A stretch of DNA of 64,000 bases from Archegozetes longisetosus. Lineage: Eukaryota > Arthropoda > Arachnida > Sarcoptiformes > Trhypochthoniidae. The notes under the pieces were generated by a model that saw only the letters and a list, made by a program, of their open reading frames with translations, made no database searches and was not told the origin of the DNA. Of the stretch, positions 35,592 to 47,173 are shown in pieces. The position numbers and the translations under genes are program-made. Every line of letters begins with the position of its first letter. Within the stretch, counting starts at the first letter, position 1. The stretch lies in contig JAEMBT020000001.1 of NCBI GenBank assembly GCA_018873245.2, forward strand, positions 11,562,220 to 11,626,219, given 5' to 3'.

Positions 35592-36829
35592 TAACTTTAT
35601 GTGTGTGCTAGCACTGTTCTAATAAAATAGAGCTGAGATCTTATCAGTATGCTTTAGGTATATAAAAAATATATTTAAATTGTATGCTAAAAAGCTGATT
35701 TCTAATGCAATTTATTAGTGATTAAGAAAGTGTTGACTGATATAGCTATTATTATTGTCTTCTATTAACAGATAGCTATTAATGGCATTATTTTACTTAA
35801 ACTTCGCTTTTATACTTCATACCCGTCTATGTATTTGTTGATCACAAGCTGTTTTTATTTCTATAATAAGATTTTGATCATAAACTAATTTTTAATAGAT
35901 CTCGTGTTATAACCAGATAATAGCTATCACTATTAACTAAACAACTATATTTTTGAAAGGCTTATCCTGTACCAGAGTATTCTATAGATTAGCATATGTT
36001 TAAATATCAAACCTTTGTTCTAGTAATCATTATATATAACAGGATTTCTTTATTTTATATAGCTTTACGTCATATCCTTTTATTTAAATTTCAATAATCG
36101 CTGACTAATACAAAATAAATCGAGTGAATTTTATTGTTTGAAATTAAGATCATAATAAAAATGATGAAACTCTTAAACCTTTAAATATACTTGATACGAT
36201 CTTTTTAGCTTAATGTTCGAAAATATTCTACCTGTATGCGAATAGGTTTAGATTTTTACAATTCTTTTTAAAATAATAATACTTGTATCACTTTTGATAT
36301 AAAATGATTCTTATTTAATATGATCTGATGTTCCAGAACTGTATATATTTTAAACCTTAATGAATATAGGAATAATTCGACTAATTATCCTGCTTTTATC
36401 ACTTCTAATTAAATGAAGACCATATTAATGAATAAAATCTTAAAAGCTCCTTAATTGTTATTTTCCTGAAATAAAAGGTTTGACATGTTTTCATAATAAG
36501 TCTATTTTTATGCAGTGGCGTAACGATTTTGGCAAATTCTCCTGAAGTTTCTTCGAAATTGATCCTCTAGATATATTATTTTACTGATTGAGTCAAGTTT
36601 CGTGCATCTAATATTAAGATTTTTACTTTTATGGAGAATCGACTCCAGGAGGTCTAATACGTAACATCTCATAAGGATCTCAATGGTTCCTGTATTTAAA
36701 TATCTTATGATTTTTTATTAAATTTGACGTTGTATTTTCCAATTTTTTCGCGAATGCTTTTTATAGCAAAAGTTTTAAAATGGATTTGCGATACGTAAGT
36801 GGGCAGCAGCGCAAAACTGTAATCGCATT

Positions 36830-37073
36830 GGGTTATAGTATTTTTTCAATTATAACATTTGCTTCTAAATAAATATCTAATTATTGTAGAAATGACTCAA
36901 TATAAACAATTAAATTGACACAAGTAGATTTTTGAGAGAAAATCTTTGATTTTTTTGGATAAAAATTATTTGTTCAGAAGAAAATCGCTTGTTGTAAAAC
37001 AAATTTTCAGATATATAATTGAATATTTTTTTGGAAAAAGTTCATTAGTGAAGGACTCAGTCTTAAATTCATC
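36830..37073 (+). promoter_or_regulatory. Upstream region of the GH45 gene, shared with the GH9 pseudogene
   Basis: Blocks such as AATTATAACATTTGCTT, CTAAATAAAxAT, ACAATTxAATTGA and TCAGAAGAAAA recur in the same order at 44310-44572 upstream of the GH9 pseudogene. This is either a duplicated promoter or a dispersed repeat. No TATA box stands out. Confidence 0.45.
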
Positions 37074-40000
37074 ATGTTTCGTATGAGTAAAACTTCTATA
37101 CTTGTTTTGTTTGCTGTAATCATAATTATCTTTCTCATTATTGAGTTGATTGACGCCGGAAAATCTGAGAAAAACAATAATAAAAATAATGCGAAGAAAA
37201 ACAGTGAGTAATGTTATGTTATTACTAGAGCTAACAACTTGTCTTGCATCTTGATAGTGAAAATTGTGCAGAAAGTTGTGAAAGAGAATTTTTAAAGTTG
37301 AGAAAATGTACAAAAGTATTGATAAAAGGACATAAAACCTTCTAATTTAATCAGTTTTTAACGTTGATTTAGTTATCATTTCAGCTAAAAAATAAATATA
37401 TGTTTCAACGAGAATTAAGCATTTATTCATATCTCAAAATATATCACTTCAATTTGACCTTAATTGAAGTGCAAATTTTGATGAATTCTTTCATTTCGAC
37501 ATGTTTTGCGGTAACTTATTACTTGTGTTCATCCAGATGATCTCTTCAATATATCTAAACTATTTGTAAATTTCTTTTAAATCCATCTAAAATCCATGTT
37601 TTTTCAGTAATTTGTCGTAAAATTGTGCAAAATTGATAAATTTGTACTATTCTTGTAAGGCGGAAAAGTTGGGATAGTACTTTTAAATTTAAAGTTTACA
37701 GTCATAGATCGGTTAAGATCTTAAACACCCAATCTGTTTATATTTACTAGAAAAATAATTGGCATTACAACAGATTGATAGCTCTAGTTGTCACACATTT
37801 TTCTCAAGCTCAAGCATTCGGAATTTTTTTTAATATACTACGTTTATTTTGAATTCCGTCTGGAAGAAAAGAACACCAAAGCAGGTCGTCGTGTAAGTCT
37901 AGGTGGTGGTAAAAATTCAGGTAGAGGCAAAAATTCTGGAAAAAATCCTAGTAAACTGAAGCCTAAACCAAAGCCTAAACCTAATGGTATTGAAAAAAAA
38001 ATGATTTTTATTCTCATAACTTATTTTACTAATTTCGATTTGAAAATATCAGTACCCGTAAAATTGAAGAATGCTAACAGTACCCGCTCTTGGGATTGTT
38101 GTAAGCCTTCCTGTGGCTGGGAGGGCAAGACATCAGTTGTTGGAAACAAACCTGTTAAGAATTGTGCTAAGGATGGGGTGACAAAGGTTGACACCAATAC
38201 TCAAAGTGTTTGTTGGAACAATGGCACATCTTATTTGTGTAATGACTTCCAGCCCTGGTCTGTTAGTCCTAAGTTATCATATGGATTTGTGGCGGCAGGT
38301 CTTGCAGGGGAAAATGAGACAATGTGGTAATTATGTCTTTCATATATTTTCATACATTTATCTTAAAATTTCATGATTCATTTTACGAATCGTTATAAAA
38401 AATTTTGATCTAACACATGAAAAATTCTCAGACGTTGTATTATTTCTATTGACTATTGTTCATTGACATCGATATTCAATATATTTTTACGGAGTGTTGT
38501 AGAAATTCTAGAACGACTCGCAAAATAAATCTAAATTTTATTAAATAATTTTTGGTTGAGTTTAGTAATCATGCGGCGCTTCAGTGAGTGAGGTTACATG
38601 AGTCATACCAACATGGTTAAACTTAACTCCTCAGAGAGAGTTAAGTTCCAACCTCCTTGAACAAGATCAAGTCAGCCTCTAAAGCTCAAGAATTAGTGGC
38701 CATATAGACATGACTTAAAAATTATTGAACTTTAATGAGTAGAGTTTAGGTCTCATCTCGATTATCTAGTCACGATCGTTAAAATTTTTAAGAATGATTT
38801 TCTTAAATGATCATAAAATTTAAAAGTAAATTATGGGACATTAAAAATGCGAAAGATTTAGTTACACATATATCTGGTAAATGATCATCTATTTGATTGA
38901 AATTAATTGCAAACTAAGCTTAAATACAAACACTATCCATAAATTAAACAATTAATAATTAATTTTTCCCCGTTTTTAATTATACATTGTTCAATGCGAA
39001 GAGGCATACTTTGAATTAATGACTCTAAAATTTCAGAGTTAATAGAGTCCCAAATTTCTTCAATTTGATGAACCCAGTCATCGGACTTTTGGGATCCATC
39101 TTCTCCAGCCTGTATTTCATAATTTACCACAAGTTTTCTATCGGGTTGAGGTCCGATGAGCATGCTTGCCACTCCAGAACATCAACTTTGTGGGTCGCGA
39201 GCCAGTCTCTGATTGATCTCGCTACATATGGCCTCGCGTTATCCTGCTGGAGTGTAAAACCATCAGGATAAATGGATAAAAGCCAGAGCATTGCCCGAAA
39301 GATGTTCAGCTAAAGTCTTCTGATAGGCCTTAGCATTAATTGAGCCTCGAGAGACTTTAAATGTTGTTGTACCCCATTCACTGATTCCACCCCATATCAT
39401 TATTGCTGGAATGGATGCAGGGATTGGTTTTGGAGGCCTAGACCTCGCCCGTTCCCGAACTTTGTTTCTGAAAATTTGAAAATAACTTTCATCGGCGAAA
39501 ATTATCCGAGACCAATCATGCGACCGATTGGCCAGGCACCAGTTCACCCTTTTGTCTTTATGAGCCTGTGTAAGCATCGGTGCGGGTGTAGAGGCAATTT
39601 CTTGAGATCAAATCTGCTTAGATTCCGTCGAACTGTTCTTTGAGACACTTCGGGACTTCCTCTTTCTGTGGCGAACTTTCCGAGTTCAGCTGCTGACCAT
39701 TTTGGATGAGTCAGAGCCAATTGTGTAAGCCTTCGTCGATCGTTTGCTGAGTATTTTTGAGGGCGGCCCGATCCTGGCCTGCGGTCTACTTCTACTCCAC
39801 TTTGAATTCTTTCGATGATTCTGTAAACTGAGGCCAGATGTATTCCCGTAAATTTTTGAAGTTTTTTCGGGTCTCGGAGGCCATTAGCGTACAGAAAATA
39901 GAGTGTTCTGCGTACATCAATTTGCATTTTTGTGACACGAGTTTTAATGCTCTCGTATTGTAAATAAAGTTCAACTTTCCCGGCATAGTATACATCGAAT

Positions 40001-40801
40001 CAAAGGTCTTTTAAAGGCCTTTGAGACTACATAAATTATTTCATTTGCATTCATTAGGTGAATATAAACTCTTTGTAAACTTATATAAACTTTTCGCATT
40101 TTTAATGTCCCCTACTTTATTTATATTTATAACTAAGTACATTGTAGTTTTAGATGATTATATTCGACACTAGTAATCTTTGGAAAAAAAATTTTAAAAT
40201 TTTAACTGGATATGACTAGATAATTGAATTTTGACCTAAACGCCATTCATAAAGCGAAGTCCAATAACTCATGAGCTATGTCTATGTAGCTATTACTCAT
40301 TGATCGATGTTCAGCCTTTTAGATGTATTCAATGTAACTCTGCCCACTTGAGCCCTGCATGACTACGAAAACTTAAATTGTTCTCCTTCGAATACAAGGT
40401 GCTGCGCTTGTTATGAGCTAACAATAACAACGGGTCCGGCTAAAGACAAAAAATTCGTCGTTCAAGCAATCAATAGTTTAGCTGATACTGACACTAACGA
40501 CATGGACTTAATTATTCCCGGAGGAGGTGTGGGCTGGAACACATACGGATGTCAAAACCAATACAATGCATCATCTACGGGTTGGGGTGAAAGATATGGT
40601 GGAGTCGGTAAGAAGGAGGATTGTACGCAATTACCTGAAGTTCTTAGACCAGGTTGTAATTGGCGTTTTGATTGGTTACTGAATGACCCAAATCCAGTAG
40701 TTGCTTATAGACGTATCAAATGTCTAACTATCTTAACAGCTAAATCAGAGTGTATTCGTACCGACGATGAAACTTACCCAAAATTTGAGGTCCCAAAATA
40801 A
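37074..40801 (+). CDS. Secreted GH45 endoglucanase (cellulase), four exons
   Basis: Exons: 37074-37203, 37885-37986 (37867 or 37882 are in-phase alternative starts), 38053-38326 and 40399-40801, giving about 302 residues. Residues 1-27 form a hydrophobic signal sequence. A basic Lys/Pro/Gly linker follows (about 30-86), then the GH45 catalytic domain. TRSWDCCKPSCGW (88-100) holds the catalytic Asp92. WCCACYELT (169-177) is intact across the third splice. MDLIIPGGGVGW (204-215) holds the proton-donor Asp205. C-terminal GCNWRFDW follows. The enzyme cleaves beta-1,4-glucan (cellulose) endo-wise outside the cell. GH45 genes in animals are patchy and usually ascribed to ancient transfer from fungi. 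Here three introns show the gene is long settled. Intron 3 (2,072 nt) carries an antisense Tc1 element. The stop codon is embedded in an AATAAA signal. Confidence 0.88.
38834..40112 (-). mobile_element. Tc1-like transposon (DD34E), inserted in GH45 intron 3
   Basis: Inverted termini GGGACATTAAAAATGCGAAA are perfect over 20 bases (38835-38854 and 40092-40111). The outer edges abut TA at 38832-38833 and 40113-40114, the expected duplicated target. The 1.28-kb length and internal transposase fit a full-length Tc1 element. It lies antisense to the GH45 gene and leaves both splice sites untouched. Confidence 0.85.
38933..39927 (-). pseudogene. Tc1-like transposase with frameshifts
   Basis: Conceptual reading across frames gives the bipartite helix-turn-helix (LYFLYANGLRDPKKLQKFTG and DRRPGSGRPQKYS), RTVRRNL, the first catalytic Asp in IIFADESYF, the WGGIS block, the second Asp in QQDNARPYVARSIRDWL, and Glu in SSDLNPIENLW. 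Exactly 34 residues separate the second Asp and the Glu, so it is a DD34E Tc1-type enzyme. Frame changes near 39560, 39270 and 39150 inactivate it unless some are assembly errors. Confidence 0.8.
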
Positions 40802-42743
40802 AGTTTGAAAATCTTTTGCTTTCTATTAAAACAAATAAATTGCTATATGACTCGGATTTCCTTTTGGTTAACACTCTTGGCCATAGCTTATATCTATGTT
40901 TTTATATTTTGTCGAATTTCTTTTTTCAAATTTGTTTCTCGTTGAAACATTATCAATCGGTCCCCTCGATCTGGCGAATATTAAAGTTTACAAATATCAT
41001 ATTCCTAATTCTTTGCATTGTATTTTGAGTTCATTTCTTGAAACTTGAATAAGTTTTAAGTTTGCATGAAGTTCAAGTATTTCGATTTGATATGCGGACT
41101 AAATGCTTGAAGATATGATACGAGATTTCTCAACAGATTCACAGGATTATTTTGAGAAAAAAGAATTGAAAACGTAGATTTAAGACTAGAAGTTGACGAT
41201 CAATTAAGAGTCAGAATACAGTAATCAATCACTAGTTTACTTGAAATAGGTTAGTTTGACTTGAAATTTAGAATATTACTCGAATATATTTTAAAAGAAC
41301 AATGAATTCAGTAAATCGACAAAGTTATATTTTTATAGCTTTTGATTTTTCGGTTCAATCAATTAAGAATAGATATTTGAAAATCAATATTAATATTATG
41401 TAAGTAATAAGAATTAGTAAAGTATCAAAGTATTTTTTGGCACAACATCTTTATCAAAAATTTAGCCTTTAATTCAATGAAATATGTGGCAAAACCAATA
41501 TGTAGAATAGCTACTCTCATACTGGAAATATTCAGTTTGTAAAATCATTTATTTTACGTATAATATATTCAAGGTATATTCTAGGTGTAGGTTTTGCAAA
41601 GACTGTAACATTTTAGATGATACACAGCATGGCCAAAACCACGTTTTTGTCCTATTAGTGCATATCCATAAGAATCTACCTTAATATCTTTATGAAGGTA
41701 AACCTATTCTCAAATTAACGGTAATTTTCAAAATTATGTATTCGACTCAAATATTTAGTAAAAGTATAACAATATTTCGTTATTTCGAGAGCTTTCAAAC
41801 ACGAAAACATGTTCGCTCAGCTTATAGCTGGAGTTTTGCTAAGAAGTGGTGCTCAAGCCAAAGTATTCAATTGAGATAAACGTTCTCATAGTATCATTTA
41901 ACTCAAGTTAAAATTTTTTTATTTGAGTTAATTATCGTGGAAATTACTAATTAGAAAAGTTAAAGAGCACTCTAAATATGACTTTCTAACTTTGTATTTA
42001 AGTGATGCAACACATTTTATTTCACTTTTAAAACACAAATTAGAGACTAAAGCCTATTCTCATAGACCCAATGTTAAGTATTGGCGGTAAACACAGCTTT
42101 ATGAAGCTTTCGCACAAAGCTCATAGTCAAATACTTTGATTACTATGAATGTAATTGCTAAATTAGAAGTTAATTAACTTTTATTTTCGCCATTGAGTCA
42201 ATATTTTGAAGCTTTGGCAAATTATTTTATAAGGTTCAAACTGTTTTTAAAACGAAAATCTGAAGAAACTCTGCGACCCACCAAAACCGTTTCTTTTGAC
42301 TACTCCTCAGATACCATACTTATATAAACAGTATTATATTATTTTCTCTATAGTTTGGGTAGCGAAAAAGTTGTATCTCCATCCTTTAGAGAATAATGCC
42401 AATTCTTAAGGATTATACCACTCATCTACGAAAGTTTTCAATGATTTACTGACACTAATCAATTAAAACCTCAAAAATTGACTCGGAATTACAATGATTG
42501 GTATAGTCATAGTTTTTAAGTAATCATCTTACAACTCAATGCGACTTAACTAATAATAAGTTATCTCAAATCTAAAAAATCTGAAAAATGTTATCTTACT
42601 GAAAATAAATGTAGAGCAAGAATATACCTTCATATTAATAGTGCCAGATGTAACTCATTGACTCAAAAAATAGCAGAAAATTTATTTAATCATATCTTAT
42701 TTAAGACAATTGCGAATGGGCTTAAAACTTATTCATAAATCAA
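40802..42743. other. Non-coding gap
   Basis: This holds the 3' flank of GH45 with a further AATAAA around 40834. A 70-codon open frame at 40816-41028 is hydrophobic and unremarkable. No gene is supported. Confidence 0.5.
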
Positions 42744-43172
42744 CCCTTCGTCACAACTGTAGGGTAAAATGTTAAAGTTTCACTGTAGAAATCTCAGTAA
42801 AATAAACAAAATGTTGTCATTCCTTAAGAATTTAGGTATTTCTCAGTCATATATCTGACTTTGAATAACAAAAATTCTCATTAATTTAGACTTATAACTT
42901 TATTTAAAATTTTTTCTGGCAACATGTCTTTCTGACGATAGAATATCACAGTGTTTCGTATTTGCTATATGTGTCGCAACGCTGTGATGTCGCTGTAGCA
43001 GATAATAACTAGAAATTAATTAATTAGTAAATTAAAACTTAGAAAACAATGGCTAACTTTGATTCTCAATGCATCAGAACTAACCTAGAACAGACAAAGT
43101 GTGGAAAACGTGGGGTAACATTTTACCCCACAATTAATTTTACGTTTTCGGAAGTTAAGTTGTAACGAAGGG
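42744..43172 (+). mobile_element. piggyBac-type MITE, copy 1
   Basis: Tips are CCCTTCGTCACAAC on the left and its near-complement on the right, with TTAA at 43173-43176 and TCAA (a mutated TTAA) at 42740-42743. It shares most of its 430-base body, inverted, with the copy at 55359-55800, including GTGGGGTAA and ACGTTTTCGGAAGTTAAGTT blocks. TTAA targets with CCC tips are the piggyBac signature. There is no coding sequence. Confidence 0.75.
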
Positions 43173-44309
43173 TTAACAGTTAAGTAAAGAATAAAATTTA
43201 ATCAATTAAGTACTGATGGGTTGCTCAATAGGCCGCTTTTCGAGTTTTTATCTTGAGATGTCTCATAAGATTCTAGTAGCTATTGTCAAGCATAGATCTG
43301 AACTCCCTCTAGATTTTACGGATCGATTATTGCGAGTCTGAAGCAATACAATCCTTTTCCGCACTATAAGTGACCTGAACCTAGCTTTCTGTTAAGACTA
43401 AGACCTCTATCCACTCGATCCATCACACAATAGATGTTTCTCTCATTAATTCTTTCATATTTGAAATGATTCACAGTATAAACATTTCCTAGATGTTTAC
43501 ATTTTTTCATAAAATATGCTAATCCTTCCGGTGGACAAGAGTTTGCTTATCGGCTGACATATTGATAACTAATTGATATCTAATAAACTCACTGATAGGG
43601 GGCGATTGTCCGATAAAAAAGATTAAATATGATATATCATTCAATACGTTTAAGTATAATTTACATAATTTTCTGACATTTTTTAAACACATACGTTAAA
43701 AGTCTCTGTGATAGGATTCAATACGTTTATTGGGTTAAAGTTTCATATTTATTTTATCATTATTTAGATATGATTAACTGGTTTAGACCTTAAATCTTTC
43801 ATACATTATTATGTAAATCATTCATTGAACTTTGTTAATCCGAACGATCCTATTATACATACGCATAATTCAAAATTGTTCTAATATCTTGTAATAATTC
43901 CTATTGTTTATGTTTTTAATATATATCAAATGATTGGAAGGAGAAACAAAAACGTTTATGTCTTAATCTTCTCCATAAAATAATTTTCTACTTTGTTGAA
44001 AAGTACTTATATGAAATTTGAAGGATTTCAATTGAATTAAAATTACGAATTAAGATAATATTCTTTAATAATAATCTGTAGCCTCATTTAGGCTTCCAGT
44101 GAAACACTATGAATTCTATTAAAAAATCAAATTTCAGTTTAATACAAGACTAATAAATCTCTAATTGGTTCGGGCCCAAAAATTTAAAATAATGACAGCT
44201 AACTCAATTTTCACGCTGAATTATGAAGATTTTCTGGCGCATACAATCAATAAAATTATTGAATAATTCGATTACATGATATAATAAAAACGAAGGTTAG
44301 AAAACGTTT
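43173..44309. other. Non-coding gap
   Basis: AT-rich; no gene or strong repeat is recognised. Confidence 0.5.
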
Positions 44310-44572
44310 CAAGTGATCTTTTCCAATTTTTAATTATAACATTTGCTTATAAATAAACATTAAATAGTCGTTTAGAATTGAAACAATTGAATTGATAAAA
44401 ACGACTTTACAAAAGGATATTTATGTTTCAGAATGACATAAAACGGCTTTGGTTTTTTAAAATCTAAACTATTTACTCAGAAGAAAACTGCAAACACATA
44501 TGTGAAGAATAATAATTTTATATTTTTTTCAATAAAACTTCGCTGAGTTTGAGATTAGTATTCTGGCTCAAA
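44310..44572 (+). repeat. Copy of the GH45 upstream region
   Basis: It is collinear with 36830-37073 (see that entry) and continues into a signal-peptide-like exon at 44573-44699, as the GH45 copy does. Confidence 0.6.
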
Positions 44573-47173
44573 ATGTTTTACATAATTCAAAAATATTATT
44601 GTTTTGTTAGCTATATCATGAACTTATTCAACATCATTGAACTGAGTCACGCTCAAGACCTAATAAGTTTTACAATAAAATCAATGATAACACAAAAAAG
44701 TGAGTGAAGATTTGATCATCACAAATTTTATAAGTGTCAAATACTTGAATTAACCTACCCTAACCTAACTTTCGAACTTTTTTGAAACATATAATATCGC
44801 ATTAGTAATCAATCTGAGTTCCGTTTATTCGAAAATAACAATTAGTAGTAAATTTCCGAGTGGAAGTAATAATGAACAATATACGAAAGAATTCGGTGGC
44901 AAATAATCTTAAGAACTTTAGTATTTTAAATCTACTAGACACTACCAGAAACAATTACTGCGCACGATATTATCGCGCAAAGCGTTCACAAATTATAGTT
45001 ATGCCAATTTAAACGATTAAAATTTGACTTAAGTAAAGCAAATCATGAAAATAATCTGAAAATATCTATAGATCTTGAAAATATTGAAAGTAACCTAGTC
45101 TTGCCAAGCCTAACCTAGGTTTAATACACTAATAAAATAAAATCAACCAAAACTGAATTTAAGTTTAAATTATTAGTGAAAATTTGTTTGCGAGATGATG
45201 TCGTTGCGAGATGTTGGTTAAGAAGATTTTAACAGGCCACGTATTTTAAGATTCATGATAATTTCATTCCAGAAATTTAACTAATTTAAATTCGAAAATT
45301 TTAATAAAAAACACCTCAAGGTATGCTAGTTGTGCACAGATTTGAAATTTATTTATGAGAAATTAAAGAGAATATAGTGGTTGGCATTAAATATTGATAT
45401 TTTAGTTCAATTAGCATCAATTTTTAGAGATTTTACTTCAAGAGAGTTTGAGAACACGAATCGACCCACAACCGAAGTAATATCAATTGAAATAAGAGGT
45501 GACTACAATCACAATAAAGTACTTTATGTGTCTCTGCTCTTCTATGAAACTCAGAGAAGTGGTAAACTTCCGGCGGATAATAGAACCCCGTGGAAGAGAG
45601 ACTCTATGCTTGATGATAAGAGAGATAATGGACAAGATTTGAGAGGAAGATATTTTGATGATTATGACAAAAATACTCAAAATTTTTAATTTCGTCAACC
45701 CACCGAATAATTTTATTTTAGCTGGGGATTATGTGAAGTTTGATTTTTCAATGGCTTATGCAATAACTGTTTGTCTTGGAATGTAAATGATTACGAGAGT
45801 TCTTTTATCAAAACGGGATGGTTAGAGAATGCTAAAAAGCTATCGAATGGGGAACAGATTCCTTTAAAGTGATGGAATTTTTTCTTGTAAAAACACAAGT
45901 TTAACTATAAAAAAATTTTATGCCTATTCATATGAATTAAGGCACACATAAAAGAAAGAGAATTTTACTGATAAATCGATAATAGAGACGAAGATCATAA
46001 TTACTGGGGCAGACCTGAACAATGGCCTAAGGATAATAAAAGATCTGCTTATAAGTGAGTTTTAGTAAAAAACTACCACTGGTAAAAAATATATAACTGA
46101 TTTTGAAAAGCATTGGAAAGAATTAAACTTGACAGAAGACCACAATAGTTCAGTTGGGACGACAAAGTATAAGATATGACAATCAATTTATGCTAATGAA
46201 TAAGAACTTAAACTTGACGTCGCTTCTCAATAGACATGTTTGCGGTAACGTGCTCACATTCAACGTTCAAATATACTTCTTTAATCAATCAAAGGTTGAT
46301 TTGATATTAATTCTTATTCATTAACTCAATATAAAAATATACTTGAGGTAGAAGTTATCGTTAAGTTTATAGTGCTTTATTAGATTATCTCAATTTTTTA
46401 TTAGACTGAGACTCTTTAAGCCGCGATGGCGAACTAACTTGAGATCAAAAGTATAGAAAAGCGACTAAAACGCTTTGTGAGTGAGTTACTAAGGTTAATC
46501 CAAAACATCGAATGATATAGTTTATTTAAATCAATGAGGATCGTTTCGGTACTCTACTAATGCCGCACAGATTTGTTTACAGATATCACATTTTCGATAA
46601 TACTTTTGAACTTGAGTCAATATTTTATGAATTTTTTCGTATGGATAAGATATCTTAGTTACTTACTATATAAACATCATGAATAATACTTACCAATTAT
46701 ATGCGGCTGAATTTGATATCAACGCAGTAAAATATCGAAGATTCGCTTAAACCAAGTTGATTACGCATTAGGTGATACCGAGAACAGTTTTATTGTTGAT
46801 GTTAGAGTCAATCTTACACAAAGACTTCGTCATGGAACCGCGCAATATCAAACTTAAGCTATTATTAAATTTGAATAACAGGTCGTGTCCCAGCCTTCCT
46901 GTAGGTTGTGATGCAAGCACAATGACTTTTCAAGGTTTTAGATTTATCCTAAATGTACTTCTCGAACTTGCACCTAATGCGATAGTTGTTCGATCAATGG
47001 GTTCAAACTCACAAATATTAACCAATGCAATGCTTGGTGGTCCGGGAAGTGATGGCAGGTATACTGATAGTCGTGAGAATTATGTTCATAATAAAGTGGC
47101 TGTGGATTACAATGCAGAATTTCAGTCAGCTGTGGTTTATTTGTCTTATCTTAAGAGCAAACATTTAATTGAT
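44573..47173 (+). pseudogene. GH9 endoglucanase pseudogene
   Basis: Fragments in collinear order match GH9 cellulases. A signal-peptide-like exon lies at 44573-44699 with a GTGAGT donor. Exon 45406-45660 encodes DYNHNKVLYVSLLFYETQRS, GKLP, then DSMLDDKRDNGQDLRGRYFD. A following piece from 45722 encodes AGDYVKF and, with shifts, NDYESSFIKTGWLENAKK. An HNYWGRPEQWP piece lies near 46000, then FSWDDK near 46170, NQVDYALGDTENSFIV near 46760, and finally LGGPGSDGRYTDSRENYVHN plus KVAVDYNAEFQSAV. The donor after 45660 reads AT instead of GT, frames shift repeatedly, and the catalytic Glu of the GH9 active-site signature is Lys (codon 47093-47095). It is a dead relative of the native arthropod cellulase. 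Confidence 0.8.

Larger units (their letters stand above)
30284..37073. other. Long AT-rich intergenic region
   Basis: No convincing gene in 6.8 kb. It contains the second copy of the duplicated segment (30480-30980), two short exon-like islands (31390-31494 and 31984-32092), a foldback element (32885-33206), a (GA)n tract, and the GH45 upstream region from about 36830. Confidence 0.5.

Noticed and set aside
36514-36670. GCAGTGGCGTAACG-like start and ACGTAAC end as a transposon
   Set aside because: This phrase is common at transposon ends, but I found no convincing inverted partner or target duplication.
36966-37313. 115-codon minus-strand frame
   Set aside because: It lies antisense to the GH45 first exon, where the plus strand has a signal peptide and a phase-matched donor.
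40816-41028. 70-codon frame right after GH45
   Set aside because: Lies in the expected 3' UTR and has random hydrophobic composition.
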